From contig JAAFHS010000163.1 of assembly GCA_013298485.1 (NCBI GenBank), positions 1 through 6,322 of the forward strand: DNA of 6,322 bases, written 5' to 3'. Origin of the DNA: Rhodobacterales bacterium. Its GTDB lineage: Bacteria; Pseudomonadota; Alphaproteobacteria; Rhodobacterales; Rhodobacteraceae. Made by a program: the position numbers and the translations under genes. Positions 1 through 6,322 of the stretch are shown one piece after another. Under the pieces are notes generated by a model. It had not been told where the DNA came from. It made no database searches and saw only the letters and a list, made by a program, of their open reading frames with translations. How positions within the stretch are numbered: the first letter of the stretch is position 1; each line of letters starts with the position of its first letter.

Positions 1-1802
1 ACGAAGTGGTTCCGTGGATGAAGCGCATCGCGGATGACTGCCATGAGGCGGGGGCGGCGGTGATGATCCAGCTGACGCATCTGGGGCGGCGGACGCGGTG
101 GGACAAGGGCGACTGGCTGCCGGTGGTGTCGTCAACGTCAGAGCGCGAACCGGCGCATCGGGCGTTTCCGAAGCCGATGGAGGATTGGGATATCGCCCGG
201 ATCATCCCTGATTTTGTGGCGGCGGCGGAACGGATGAAGGCGGCAGGCCTCGACGGGGTCGAGATCATGACCCACGGCCATCTGCTGGATCAGTTCATCT
301 CGCCGCTGACCAACCATCTGGACGGCCCCTATGGCGGCGAAAGCCTGGCCACGCGGATGCGCCTGACGCTGGACATCATCGCCGCCGTGCGCGCCAGCGT
401 GGGCGATGATTTCATCCTGGGCGTGCGCTTTGCGCCGGACGAGGTGGAAGAGGGCGGCATCACGCCGGACATGGGGATCGAGATCGGCCATATGTTCAAG
501 GCAACGGGGCAGGTTGATTATCTGAACATCAACCGCGGGCGTATCCACACCGACCCCGCGATGACCGATATGATCCCGATTCAAGGCATGCGGTCGGCAC
601 CGCATCTGGATTTTGCGGGCCGCATGCGGGCGGAGGTCGGGATGCCGACGTTTCATGCAGCCCGCATTCCGGATGTGGCAACAGCACGCTATGCGGTGGC
701 CTCGGGGCAGCTGGATATGGTGGGGATGACGCGGGCGCATATGGCGGACCCGCATATCGTGCGCAAGATCATCGAGGGGCGCGAGGATGACATCCGCCCC
801 TGCGTGGGGGCGACCTATTGCCTTGACCGGATTTATCAGGGGGGCATGGCCCTGTGCATCCACAACCCGGCAACGGGGCGCGAGGGCGAGATGCCGCATG
901 TGATCGCGCGGGCGGCGGTGCGGAAAAACGTGGTGATCGTGGGCGCGGGCCCGGCGGGGCTGGAGGCGGCGCGGGTGGCGGCGGAACGCGGGCATGCCGT
1001 GACGGTGTTCGAGGCAGCGGCGCATCCGGGGGGCCAGGTGCGGCTGACAGCGCAGAGCAAGCGCCGGGCGGAAATGATCGGCATCATCGACTGGCGCATG
1101 GCGCAATGCGCGGCACGGGAGGTGGAATTCCGGTTCAACACCTGGGCGGAGGCGGGCGATGTGCGCGCGCTGTCACCCGACATCGTCATCATTGCAACAG
1201 GCGGCATGCCGGAGAAAGACATTCTGCAATCGGGCAATGATCTGACGGTATCGGCGTGGGATATCCTGTCGGGCGATGTGAAACCCGGCAGCAATGTTCT
1301 GCTTTACGATGATGCGGGCGATCATACGGCGCTGCAGGCGGCACAGCTGCTGGCCGAAAGCGGTGCGGTGGTCGAGGTGATGACGCCGGACCGGACCTTC
1401 GCGCCGGATGTGATGGCGATGAATCTTGTGCCCTATATGCGGGCGCTGCAGGACAAAGCGGTGACCTTTACCGTGACCTACCGCCTGACGGGTGTCGCAC
1501 GCGACGGCAACCAGCTGCGTGCTACCATCGGGTCGGATTACATGCCGCTGGCAAAGACGGCCCTGTATGACCAGATCGTGGTGAACCATGGCACGCAGCC
1601 GTTGGCGGAGATCTATTTCGATCTGAAGCCGCTGTCGGAAAACCTGGGTGCGGTGGATTATGACGCCTTGATCGAAGGACGGGCGCAGAAGTTGAACGGC
1701 GGGCCTGCGGGGTTCCGGCTGTACCGGATTGGCGACGCGGTTGAGGCGCGCAATACCCATGCCGCGATCTATGATGCGCTGCGCCTGATGAAAGATATCT
1801 GA
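1..1802 (+). CDS. NADH:flavin oxidoreductase / N-methyl amine demethylase-like protein (5' partial)
   Basis: This is the C-terminal ~600 residues of a two-part flavoenzyme of the trimethylamine dehydrogenase / 2,4-dienoyl-CoA reductase superfamily. It reads open to the window edge (first whole codon at base 3), and relatives are about 680 residues long, so roughly 80 N-terminal residues are missing. Counting from the GTG at base 6, residues 1-260 are an Old Yellow Enzyme TIM barrel (THGHLLDQF near 89-97, then the YGGES segment). A cysteine motif follows at C266, C272 and C284. A Rossmann FAD/NAD domain begins with VVIVGAGPAG (309-318), with ATGG in the middle, a second nucleotide-binding region around YDDAGDH (434-440), and a C-terminal RIGDAVEARNTHAAIYD signature. 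By family, it likely oxidatively demethylates a small N-methylated amine such as dimethylglycine or N-methylproline (DgcA/HpbB-like) in the cytoplasm. The exact substrate is inferred and not certain. One of the four usual [4Fe-4S] cysteines is alanine (A269). Confidence 0.88.
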   Translation, partial: EVVPWMKRIADDCHEAGAAVMIQLTHLGRRTRWDKGDWLPVVSSTSEREPAHRAFPKPMEDWDIARIIPDFVAAAERMKAAGLDGVEIMTHGHLLDQFISPLTNHLDGPYGGESLATRMRLTLDIIAAVRASVGDDFILGVRFAPDEVEEGGITPDMGIEIGHMFKATGQVDYLNINRGRIHTDPAMTDMIPIQGMRSAPHLDFAGRMRAEVGMPTFHAARIPDVATARYAVASGQLDMVGMTRAHMADPHIVRKIIEGREDDIRPCVGATYCLDRIYQGGMALCIHNPATGREGEMPHVIARAAVRKNVVIVGAGPAGLEAARVAAERGHAVTVFEAAAHPGGQVRLTAQSKRRAEMIGIIDWRMAQCAAREVEFRFNTWAEAGDVRALSPDIVIIATGGMPEKDILQSGNDLTVSAWDILSGDVKPGSNVLLYDDAGDHTALQAAQLLAESGAVVEVMTPDRTFAPDVMAMNLVPYMRALQDKAVTFTVTYRLTGVARDGNQLRATIGSDYMPLAKTALYDQIVVNHGTQPLAEIYFDLKPLSENLGAVDYDALIEGRAQKLNGGPAGFRLYRIGDAVEARNTHAAIYDALRLMKDI

Positions 1803-1814
1803 CATGGTTCTGAG

Positions 1815-1829
1815 TTAACGCTCCGTTAA
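1815..1829 (+). promoter_or_regulatory. CtrA-like full binding site, TTAAC-N5-GTTAA
   Basis: The sequence TTAACGCTCCGTTAA is a perfect inverted repeat (TTAACG / CGTTAA around CTC) and matches TTAA-N7-TTAA, the consensus full site of the alphaproteobacterial cell-cycle regulator CtrA. It is the only such site I noticed in a gene start region here, and it lies in the gap between the oxidoreductase and the PAS gene. The left half, TTAACG, resembles a TTGACG -35 element, and CTAGCAT at 1832-1838 follows after 11 bases as a possible weak -10. A CtrA box overlapping the -35 is the usual layout of a CtrA-activated promoter. The match is seen in the sequence; CtrA binding is inferred. Confidence 0.5.
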
Positions 1830-1881
1830 GACTAGCATCCCTAGGTTGTTCGTCAGGGAAACGAAGGCTGGTCTGACGGGA

Positions 1882-3440
1882 ATGTGGGAAAATCTGATCT
1901 TGGCGTCGGGGCTGACTGCGACGGCGGTGCTGTCCGCGCTGGGTGGATTGGTCCTGCTGACGGCGCTGCGACTGCGGGCGGGGCCTGACCCGCGCCCGAC
2001 CTTGTTCCGCGAAGGCGAAGATGCGACGGTCTTTCTGTTTGATGGCGAGCGGCTGGTTGACGCCACGCCATCGGGTTACCAGTTCCTGTCAGGATCGCGA
2101 TCGATTGACGAGCCATGGATTGGGCTGCTGGAGCGGTTGTCACCGCGATTCGACAATCTGGCGGGCAGGCTGGCCCAGGTTGCAGTGACGGGATCACTGG
2201 TGCTGACCGCATCGGCGGGGGATGCGCTGGCCCTGCGGGCGGAAACGCGCGGGGGGCTGACCAAAATCACGCTGATCGACCAAGGACGCTATGTTGAGCC
2301 CTGACGGTTCAGGCACTCGATCACGAATTGCAGGACTTGCGCGATGCGACGAATGCCGCACCGTTTCCCATTTGGCGGGCGTTGCAGAATGGCGACATCA
2401 TCTGAGCGAATGCCGCCTATATGGAGATGGTCACCAGAATGGTGTCGGGTGGTCTGACGCCAGCCTGGCCGCTGCCATCCGTTTTTGCATGGGACCCGGC
2501 AACCTCCGCTGATCCGCGATGGGCGCATCGCTGTGCGGGGCCGCAGGGCCTGGGGATGTATGACATCGTGACACGGGACTGCGGCGGCAGCCGTCTGTAT
2601 TACGCGATGCCTGCCCATGATGCGGTTTCAGCAGAGGCGGCACTGGTGGAGTTCAAGCGCACGGTGACGAATATCTTTGCGGAGCTGTCGACGGGCCTGG
2701 CTGTCTTTGACGCCCAGCGCAATCTGCAGACGTTCAATCCCGCCTTTGCCGACCTGATCCGGCTGCCGATTGATTTTCTGCTGGCGCGACCGACACTGTT
2801 CAATCTGCTGGATGCGTTGCGCGACCGCCGGATGATCCCGGAACCGAAGGATTACCGGTCATGGCGGCATCAGATGGTCAATCTGGAGGCGTCCGCCCTG
2901 CGCGGCGATTATGACGAACCCTGGCATCTGCCGGATGGCCGGACATTCCGCGTGATCGGGCGGCCCTATCCGAATGGCGCGCTGGCGCTGATGGTGCATG
3001 ACATCACGGACCAGATCACGCGCGACCAGTTGTTCCGCGCGGAATTCGATGTGCTGCGATCGGCAATCAATCTGGTGGATGATGCGGTTGTTGTCTTTTC
3101 GGCGACCGGGCAGGTTGTTCTGACCAACGCGGCCTATCATCCTTTGTGGTCCGAACAGCCGGATGTGCTGGTCGGGATCGGCGGGATCGCGGGCGTGTTC
3201 GACTACTGGCGTCTTGAATCGGCGCCGCATCCGTTCTGGGCTGCAGCGGAGGCTGCGATTGTGACGGGTGAGGCGGTTCCTGACGGTGTGCATGACATCC
3301 GGCTTCTGGATGGACGGCCCCTGCGCTGCCGATGTGTGGCATTACCCGGCGGGGCGGTTGCCATGATTTTTCAGACGGGCCTTGTGGCGGCCGAGGCGGA
3401 CAGTCAGATCAATCATCCGGTGCTTGCGCGACAGGCCTGA
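1882..3440 (+). pseudogene. Membrane-anchored multi-PAS sensor protein, disrupted by a frameshift and a stop codon
   Basis: ATG 1882 opens a reading frame that starts with one hydrophobic membrane segment (about residues 5-28) and runs 140 codons to a TGA at 2302-2304. From 2301, the next frame continues the same protein (LTVQALDHELQDLR, then PIWRALQNGDII), is stopped by TGA at 2403-2405 where a Trp is expected, then reads open to 3440. The restored product is about 520 residues. It has a PAS-like segment across the lesions, a second around 2646-3020 (GLAVFDAQRNLQTFNPAF to DGRTFRVIGRPYPNGALALM), and a third around 3054-3370 (VVVFSATGQVVLTNAAY to LPGGAVAMIF). No histidine-kinase H box or ATP-binding motif is visible within it or before tsaE. 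Relatives in Rhodobacteraceae are annotated as PAS-domain proteins, and a DivL-related role is possible because of the tsaE neighbour and the CtrA-like site, but this is inference. The intact 2421-3440 piece could still yield a soluble PAS fragment. Sequencing error is the alternative explanation. TTG 1846 is a less likely start. Confidence 0.75.
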
Positions 3441-3488
3441 CGGCGAGAGCCGCTTGCGCCCGACAGGGCTGCGCGTCAAACTGCGGGG

Positions 3489-3983
3489 ATGATCCATGCG
3501 TCCCATCACAGCCCCAAGGTGTTTCTGCAAGACGATGACGCGACAACGCTGTTCGGGCAGTGGATGGCGGCGGCCTTGCGCCCCGGCGATACCGTTTTTC
3601 TGTCGGGGGGCATCGGCGCGGGGAAAACCCATTTCGCCCGCGCCGTCATTCGCGCGCGGCACCCGGATGTGACGGATATCCCATCACCGACCTTCACGCT
3701 GATCCAAAGCTATGGGCAGGATCCGGACCGGATCGTTCATGCCGATCTTTATCGGCTGGGCCACCCGGATGAGGCGGTGGAACTGGGGTTGGATGAGGCG
3801 ATGGGGACAGCCATCTGCCTGATCGAATGGCCAGAGCGGCTGGGAAACCGTGGAGCGACGCCTGCCCTGCGGTTAGCGTTTGCGATCCTGGATGACAGCC
3901 GGACAGTAACTGCCACGGGGTCTGCCCATCTTGTCGCGCGCGCCGCGGCCTTTGCCGACCGGGCGGGGCGCGACCATGCCTGA
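3489..3983 (+). CDS. tsaE: tRNA threonylcarbamoyladenosine biosynthesis ATPase TsaE
   Basis: TsaE (YjeE family) is the small cytoplasmic ATPase that works with TsaB and TsaD to place threonylcarbamoyl on A37 of ANN-decoding tRNAs (t6A). The 164-residue product has the Walker A motif GGIGAGKT (40-47), the family segment SPTFTL (66-71), HADLYRL (84-90), ELGLDE (98-103) and IEWPERL (112-118), in the family's usual order and length. ATG 3489 is the first usable start after the upstream stop at 3440; no ATG, GTG or TTG lies in frame between them. Its Shine-Dalgarno is poor: the only G-run (3485-3488) touches the start codon, so it may depend on coupling to upstream translation. The 3' end overlaps the next gene by 8 bases. 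The C-terminal ~25 residues are Ala-rich and variable, as is common in this family. Confidence 0.95.
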   Translation: MIHASHHSPKVFLQDDDATTLFGQWMAAALRPGDTVFLSGGIGAGKTHFARAVIRARHPDVTDIPSPTFTLIQSYGQDPDRIVHADLYRLGHPDEAVELGLDEAMGTAICLIEWPERLGNRGATPALRLAFAILDDSRTVTATGSAHLVARAAAFADRAGRDHA

Positions 3984-4986
3984 CCGTGATGCCGCCAAGG
4001 CAGCTTTTCTGCAATCCGCGGGCTGGGGCGATGCGGCGCGGCGGTTTCTGGCGGGCGATGCATCGGACCGCAGCTATGAACGGTTAACCCTGGCAGACCG
4101 CCGGGCCGTGCTGATGGATGCACCCCCCGGCAAAGGTGACGATCCGGCGGCCTTTCTGGCGGTGGCCGATCATCTGCTGGGCATCGGCCTTTCCGCGCCA
4201 CGGCTTTTGGCCAAGGACCTGACAGCAGGGTTTCTGCTGCTGGAGGATTTCGGCGATGCCGTCTTTGCCCGGGTGATCGGCGATGATCCGGCGAAAGAGA
4301 TGCCTCTTTACACGGTCGCGACTGACGCCCTGATCACATTGCAGTCCGCGCCGCCGCTGGCGGGCATACCGGATCTTGGGGCCGCAGACTGGGCAAAGGC
4401 GGCGGCCTTCGCGCTGGATTGGTATCGCTTTGCGGCAACGGGCCTGCGCATTGATACCACGGGGTTTGTCCAGTGCCTTGTCGATCTGATCGCGCGCCAT
4501 GGCGACGGACCGCGTGTCATGGTGCTGCGTGATTATCATGCCGAAAACCTGATCTGGTTGCCCGGTCGCGCGGGTGCGGCACGGGCGGGCCTGCTGGATT
4601 TCCAACTCGCCCAGATGGCGCACCCGGTCTACGATCTGGTATCGCTGCTGCAGGATGCGCGGCGGGATGTGGGGATGGCCACCGTCCTGCGCGCAAAGCA
4701 GCAGTTCTGCGCGGCGACTGGGGTGCCTGAACAGGGGTTTGATCTTGCCTATGCCGTCTGGGGGGCACAGCGTGCCCTCAGGATCATCGGCATTTTCGCG
4801 CGGCTTTGCCTTGTGGGCGGGAAATCCGGCTACCTGCACCTGATCCCCCGCGTCTGGGCGCATCTGCAGGGCAATCTTGCCCACCCTGCCCTGCGGCCTT
4901 TGGCGCGGATTTGCGATGACCTGCTGCCAAGGCCATCGCCAGATGTGCTGGGCAAGATCGCAGCACAGGCGGGACGTACCGAATGA
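3976..4986 (+). CDS. amgK: AmgK-like N-acetylmuramate/N-acetylglucosamine anomeric kinase (aminoglycoside phosphotransferase fold)
   Basis: The 336-residue product has an aminoglycoside phosphotransferase fold. The N-terminal lobe contains ASDRSYERL near 31-39, and a hinge region LLLEDFGDAVFARVI follows. The catalytic loop VLRDYHAENL has D186 and N191 (D-x4-N), and the metal-binding LLDFQLAQ has D208. The LRDYHxxNL form is typical of AmgK and its relatives rather than of true aminoglycoside-resistance enzymes. AmgK phosphorylates the anomeric C1 hydroxyl of MurNAc (and GlcNAc) in cytoplasmic peptidoglycan recycling. The product then goes to MurU, which is encoded directly downstream with a 4-base ATGA overlap, and this pairing is the strongest support for the function. 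I chose ATG 3976, which overlaps the tsaE end by 8 bases and has a G-rich stretch a few bases upstream. An in-frame ATG at 3931 would overlap tsaE by 53 bases and add residues not typical of the family. Confidence 0.87.
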   Translation: MPDRDAAKAAFLQSAGWGDAARRFLAGDASDRSYERLTLADRRAVLMDAPPGKGDDPAAFLAVADHLLGIGLSAPRLLAKDLTAGFLLLEDFGDAVFARVIGDDPAKEMPLYTVATDALITLQSAPPLAGIPDLGAADWAKAAAFALDWYRFAATGLRIDTTGFVQCLVDLIARHGDGPRVMVLRDYHAENLIWLPGRAGAARAGLLDFQLAQMAHPVYDLVSLLQDARRDVGMATVLRAKQQFCAATGVPEQGFDLAYAVWGAQRALRIIGIFARLCLVGGKSGYLHLIPRVWAHLQGNLAHPALRPLARICDDLLPRPSPDVLGKIAAQAGRTE

Positions 4987-5672
4987 TGCCCTTGATGCTG
5001 TTCGCCGCCGGTTTTGGCAAACGGATGGGGCCGCTGACCGCGGATCGCCCGAAGCCTCTGGTGCCCGTGGCCGGGCGCGCATTGATCGATCATGCGCTGG
5101 CCGTCGCAGACGAGGCGGGTATCAGGCACATCGTCGTCAACCTGCATTACCGGGGCGATCAGATCGTGACGCATCTGGCCGGGCGGGCGGGCCTGCAGTT
5201 TTCGGATGAACGCGCGATGATTTTGGAGACAGGCGGGGGATTGCGGCACGCACTGCCACTGCTTGGGCCCGGCCCCGTGCTGACATTGAATACCGATGCG
5301 GTGTGGACGGGTGCGAACCCGCTGTCGCAGCTGATGGCGGCCTGGAATCCCGATGTGATGGATGGCCTGCTGCTGCTGTTGCCCGCGCAAAGGGCAACCG
5401 GGCATGCGGGGCACGCAGATTTCACCCTGTCGGGGGCGGGGCGGATCGGGCGGGGGCGGGGTGGCGAGGATCATGTGTATCTCGGCGCACAAATCCTGAA
5501 GACCGACGGGCTGCATGATGTGGCCGAGGATGTGTTTTCCCTGAACCGGCTGTGGGACCGCATGATCGCGGCGGAGCGTGCGTTCGGACTGGTCCATGAC
5601 GGCGGCTGGTGCGACGTGGGATCACCTGCCGGGATCACGTTGGCCGAACAGATGTTGGGCGGGGATCAATGA
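4983..5672 (+). CDS. murU: MurU-like N-acetylmuramate alpha-1-phosphate uridylyltransferase
   Basis: This 229-residue sugar-1-phosphate nucleotidyltransferase begins with the signature LFAAGFGKRMGPLT (6-19) followed by DRPKPL (21-26, catalytic-type K24). It has ETGGGL (82-87), the metal-binding Asp in LNTDAVW (D105), DHVYLGAQ (163-170) and a C-terminal GWCDVGSPAGI (D211). Its length matches MurU. It lacks the C-terminal acyltransferase repeats of GlmU and the long C-terminus of many glucose-1-phosphate thymidylyltransferases. MurU converts MurNAc-1-phosphate and UTP to UDP-MurNAc, feeding recycled wall sugar back past MurA. This is the route that lowers fosfomycin sensitivity in bacteria that have it. 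The start ATG 4983 overlaps the amgK stop (ATGA), with GGGA at 4971-4974 as a Shine-Dalgarno; ATG 4986 is equally possible. The specificity is inferred from sequence plus the amgK neighbour. A dense G-run tract lies at 5432-5461. Confidence 0.87.
   Translation: MMPLMLFAAGFGKRMGPLTADRPKPLVPVAGRALIDHALAVADEAGIRHIVVNLHYRGDQIVTHLAGRAGLQFSDERAMILETGGGLRHALPLLGPGPVLTLNTDAVWTGANPLSQLMAAWNPDVMDGLLLLLPAQRATGHAGHADFTLSGAGRIGRGRGGEDHVYLGAQILKTDGLHDVAEDVFSLNRLWDRMIAAERAFGLVHDGGWCDVGSPAGITLAEQMLGGDQ
5432..5461 (+). other. G-quadruplex-prone tract inside murU
   Basis: Five G-runs of three or more (5, 4, 3, 5 and 4 Gs) occur within 30 bases, separated by loops of 1, 6, 1 and 1 bases, on the coding strand. 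This satisfies the usual G3+N1-7 quadruplex pattern and codes for a Gly/Arg-rich surface loop (GAGRIGRGRGGED, about 151-163), a part of the protein that is variable in the family. Folding in vivo, and any effect on expression, are not shown. In a GC-rich genome it may be a by-product of codon choice. Confidence 0.5.
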
Positions 5673-6322
5673 TGAGGGGGGTGTTCGGCCTGCCGCCCGG
5701 CGCAGATTTCCCACGGCAGTTCGTGCGCGGTTTGCGGGCGCGGATGGCGGGACAGCCACCCGAGGCGATGGCACGCGTGACCCTGTTTGTGAACACGCAG
5801 CGGATGCGGCGGGCGATCCTGTCACATCTGACAGATGGCGATGCCGGCCTTCTGCCGAAAATCCGGCTGGTGACGGATCTGGCGCGCGATGCGATCTATC
5901 ATGACGTGCCCGTCGCCGTGCCCGCGCTGCGCCGCCGGTTGGAACTGTCGCAACTGATTGGGGCGCTGCTGGACCGCGAGCCGACGCTTGCGGCGCGGTC
6001 GACCGTGTTTGATCTGGCGGACAGCCTTGCCGCCCTGATGGACGAGATGCGGGGCGAAGGGGTGGCCCCCGAAACGGTGGCCGGGCTGGATGTGTCGGGC
6101 CATTCCGAACACTGGAAGCGGACACAGGATTTCATCGGGATCATCGCGGGGTATTTCGCGACAGATGCGGCCCCGGATGTCGAGGCGCGGCAGCGCATGG
6201 TGGTGGAACGGCTGGTGACGGACTGGGGGGCGGCCCCGCCGGCAGACCCGGTGATCGTGGCAGGATCGACGGGGTCGCGCGGCACGACGGCCATTCTGAT
6301 GCGGGCGGTTACACGGCTGCCG
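5669..6322 (+). CDS. addB: AddB, double-strand break repair protein, alphaproteobacterial type (3' partial)
   Basis: This reading frame stays open from ATG 5669 to the window edge, giving 218 codons of a protein that is about 1000 residues in relatives. The N-terminus has the family's pattern: FGLPPGADFP (6-15), RVTLFVNTQRMRR (about 37-49), LLPKIRLVTDLA, an Ala/Leu-rich helical stretch with LADSLAALMDEM, HWKRTQDFI, and AGSTGSRGTT (198-207), a conserved loop of the inactivated helicase domain. AddB pairs with AddA to form the helicase-nuclease that processes double-strand breaks before RecA loading; addA would be expected next downstream. The start overlaps the murU stop as ATGA. A second ATG at 5672 sits 6 bases after GGGGA (5661-5665), better spaced than ATG 5669, so the true start may be 5672. 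The C-terminal nuclease domain and iron-sulfur cysteines lie outside the window. Confidence 0.94.
   Translation, partial: MMRGVFGLPPGADFPRQFVRGLRARMAGQPPEAMARVTLFVNTQRMRRAILSHLTDGDAGLLPKIRLVTDLARDAIYHDVPVAVPALRRRLELSQLIGALLDREPTLAARSTVFDLADSLAALMDEMRGEGVAPETVAGLDVSGHSEHWKRTQDFIGIIAGYFATDAAPDVEARQRMVVERLVTDWGAAPPADPVIVAGSTGSRGTTAILMRAVTRLP

Noticed and set aside
138..1106. Long open frame of 322 codons on the minus strand
   Set aside because: It lies opposite the oxidoreductase frame, is rich in His/Arg/Pro with no domain pattern, and is the usual antisense shadow of a GC-rich gene.
1815..1829. The TTAACG/CGTTAA inverted repeat read as a terminator for the oxidoreductase
   Set aside because: The stem is only 6 AT-rich pairs with a 3-base loop and no following T-run, so it is far too weak for a rho-independent terminator. 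It fits a protein-binding site better.
1840..1845. CCTAGG palindrome, with a second CTAG nearby
   Set aside because: CTAG is often rare in bacterial DNA, so it caught the eye, but six bases with no repeat elsewhere support no function.
1846..1881. TTG at 1846 as the start of the PAS gene
   Set aside because: It lies about 8 bases after the likely -10 region with no ribosome site, and the extra 12 residues precede a good ATG (1882) placed directly before the membrane segment.
3931..3975. Upstream ATG at 3931 for the amgK-like gene
   Set aside because: It would overlap tsaE by 53 bases. ATG 3976 gives the short overlap seen at the other junctions and the family-like N-terminus.
3976..4986. 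Aminoglycoside resistance gene
   Set aside because: The fold is that of aminoglycoside phosphotransferases, but the LRDYHxxNL catalytic loop and the adjacent murU indicate a sugar kinase of wall recycling.
4084..5082. Minus-strand open frame of 332 codons
   Set aside because: It is antisense to amgK and the start of murU, both of which have clear catalytic motifs on the plus strand. Its composition is that of a mirror frame.
4830..5597. Minus-strand open frame of 255 codons
   Set aside because: It is antisense to murU and the end of amgK, with low-complexity Gln/Arg/Pro content and no recognisable motif.
5622..6294. Overlapping minus-strand open frames opposite the 3' end
   Set aside because: The plus strand holds the clear AddB N-terminus through this whole stretch. 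The minus frames are Arg/Pro/Ser-rich shadows.

Overview
The window is GC-rich, with strong G/C preference at third codon positions and every supported gene on the + strand. Protein similarity recalled from memory points to an alphaproteobacterium, most likely of the Rhodobacteraceae/Roseobacter type. The signs are the AddB of the alphaproteobacterial kind, the PAS-only style sensor next to tsaE, and the DgcA-like flavin demethylase. No RNA gene, mobile element, CRISPR array or phage sequence is visible.

Layout. Bases 1-1802 hold the 3' part of a large iron-sulfur/flavin oxidoreductase of the trimethylamine dehydrogenase / dimethylglycine or N-methylproline demethylase type, whose first ~80 residues lie outside the window. 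A 79-base gap follows, carrying a perfect TTAAC-N5-GTTAA site that matches the CtrA full-site pattern TTAA-N7-TTAA. Bases 1882-3440 encode a membrane-anchored protein with three PAS-like segments. This gene is broken: a one-base loss near 2300 and a TGG-to-TGA type stop at 2403-2405 divide it. Bases 3489-5672 hold three intact, overlapping genes: tsaE (tRNA t6A ATPase), an amgK-type sugar kinase and a murU-type nucleotidyltransferase. The last two form the cell-wall sugar recycling route. From 5669 to the window end runs the first 218 codons of addB, a subunit of the AddAB double-strand break repair helicase-nuclease.

How the genes work together. The genes from tsaE to addB overlap by 4-8 bases at each junction and are very likely co-transcribed and translationally coupled, although they serve three processes: tRNA modification, peptidoglycan recycling and DNA repair. 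AmgK and MurU act consecutively, from MurNAc to MurNAc-1-phosphate to UDP-MurNAc. The broken PAS gene lies at the head of this group, so the CtrA-like promoter region may also serve the housekeeping genes behind it.

I see no clearly new system. The points worth a second look are the decayed PAS sensor behind a CtrA-like site, the missing cysteine in the iron-sulfur motif of the first gene, and a G-quadruplex-prone tract inside murU.
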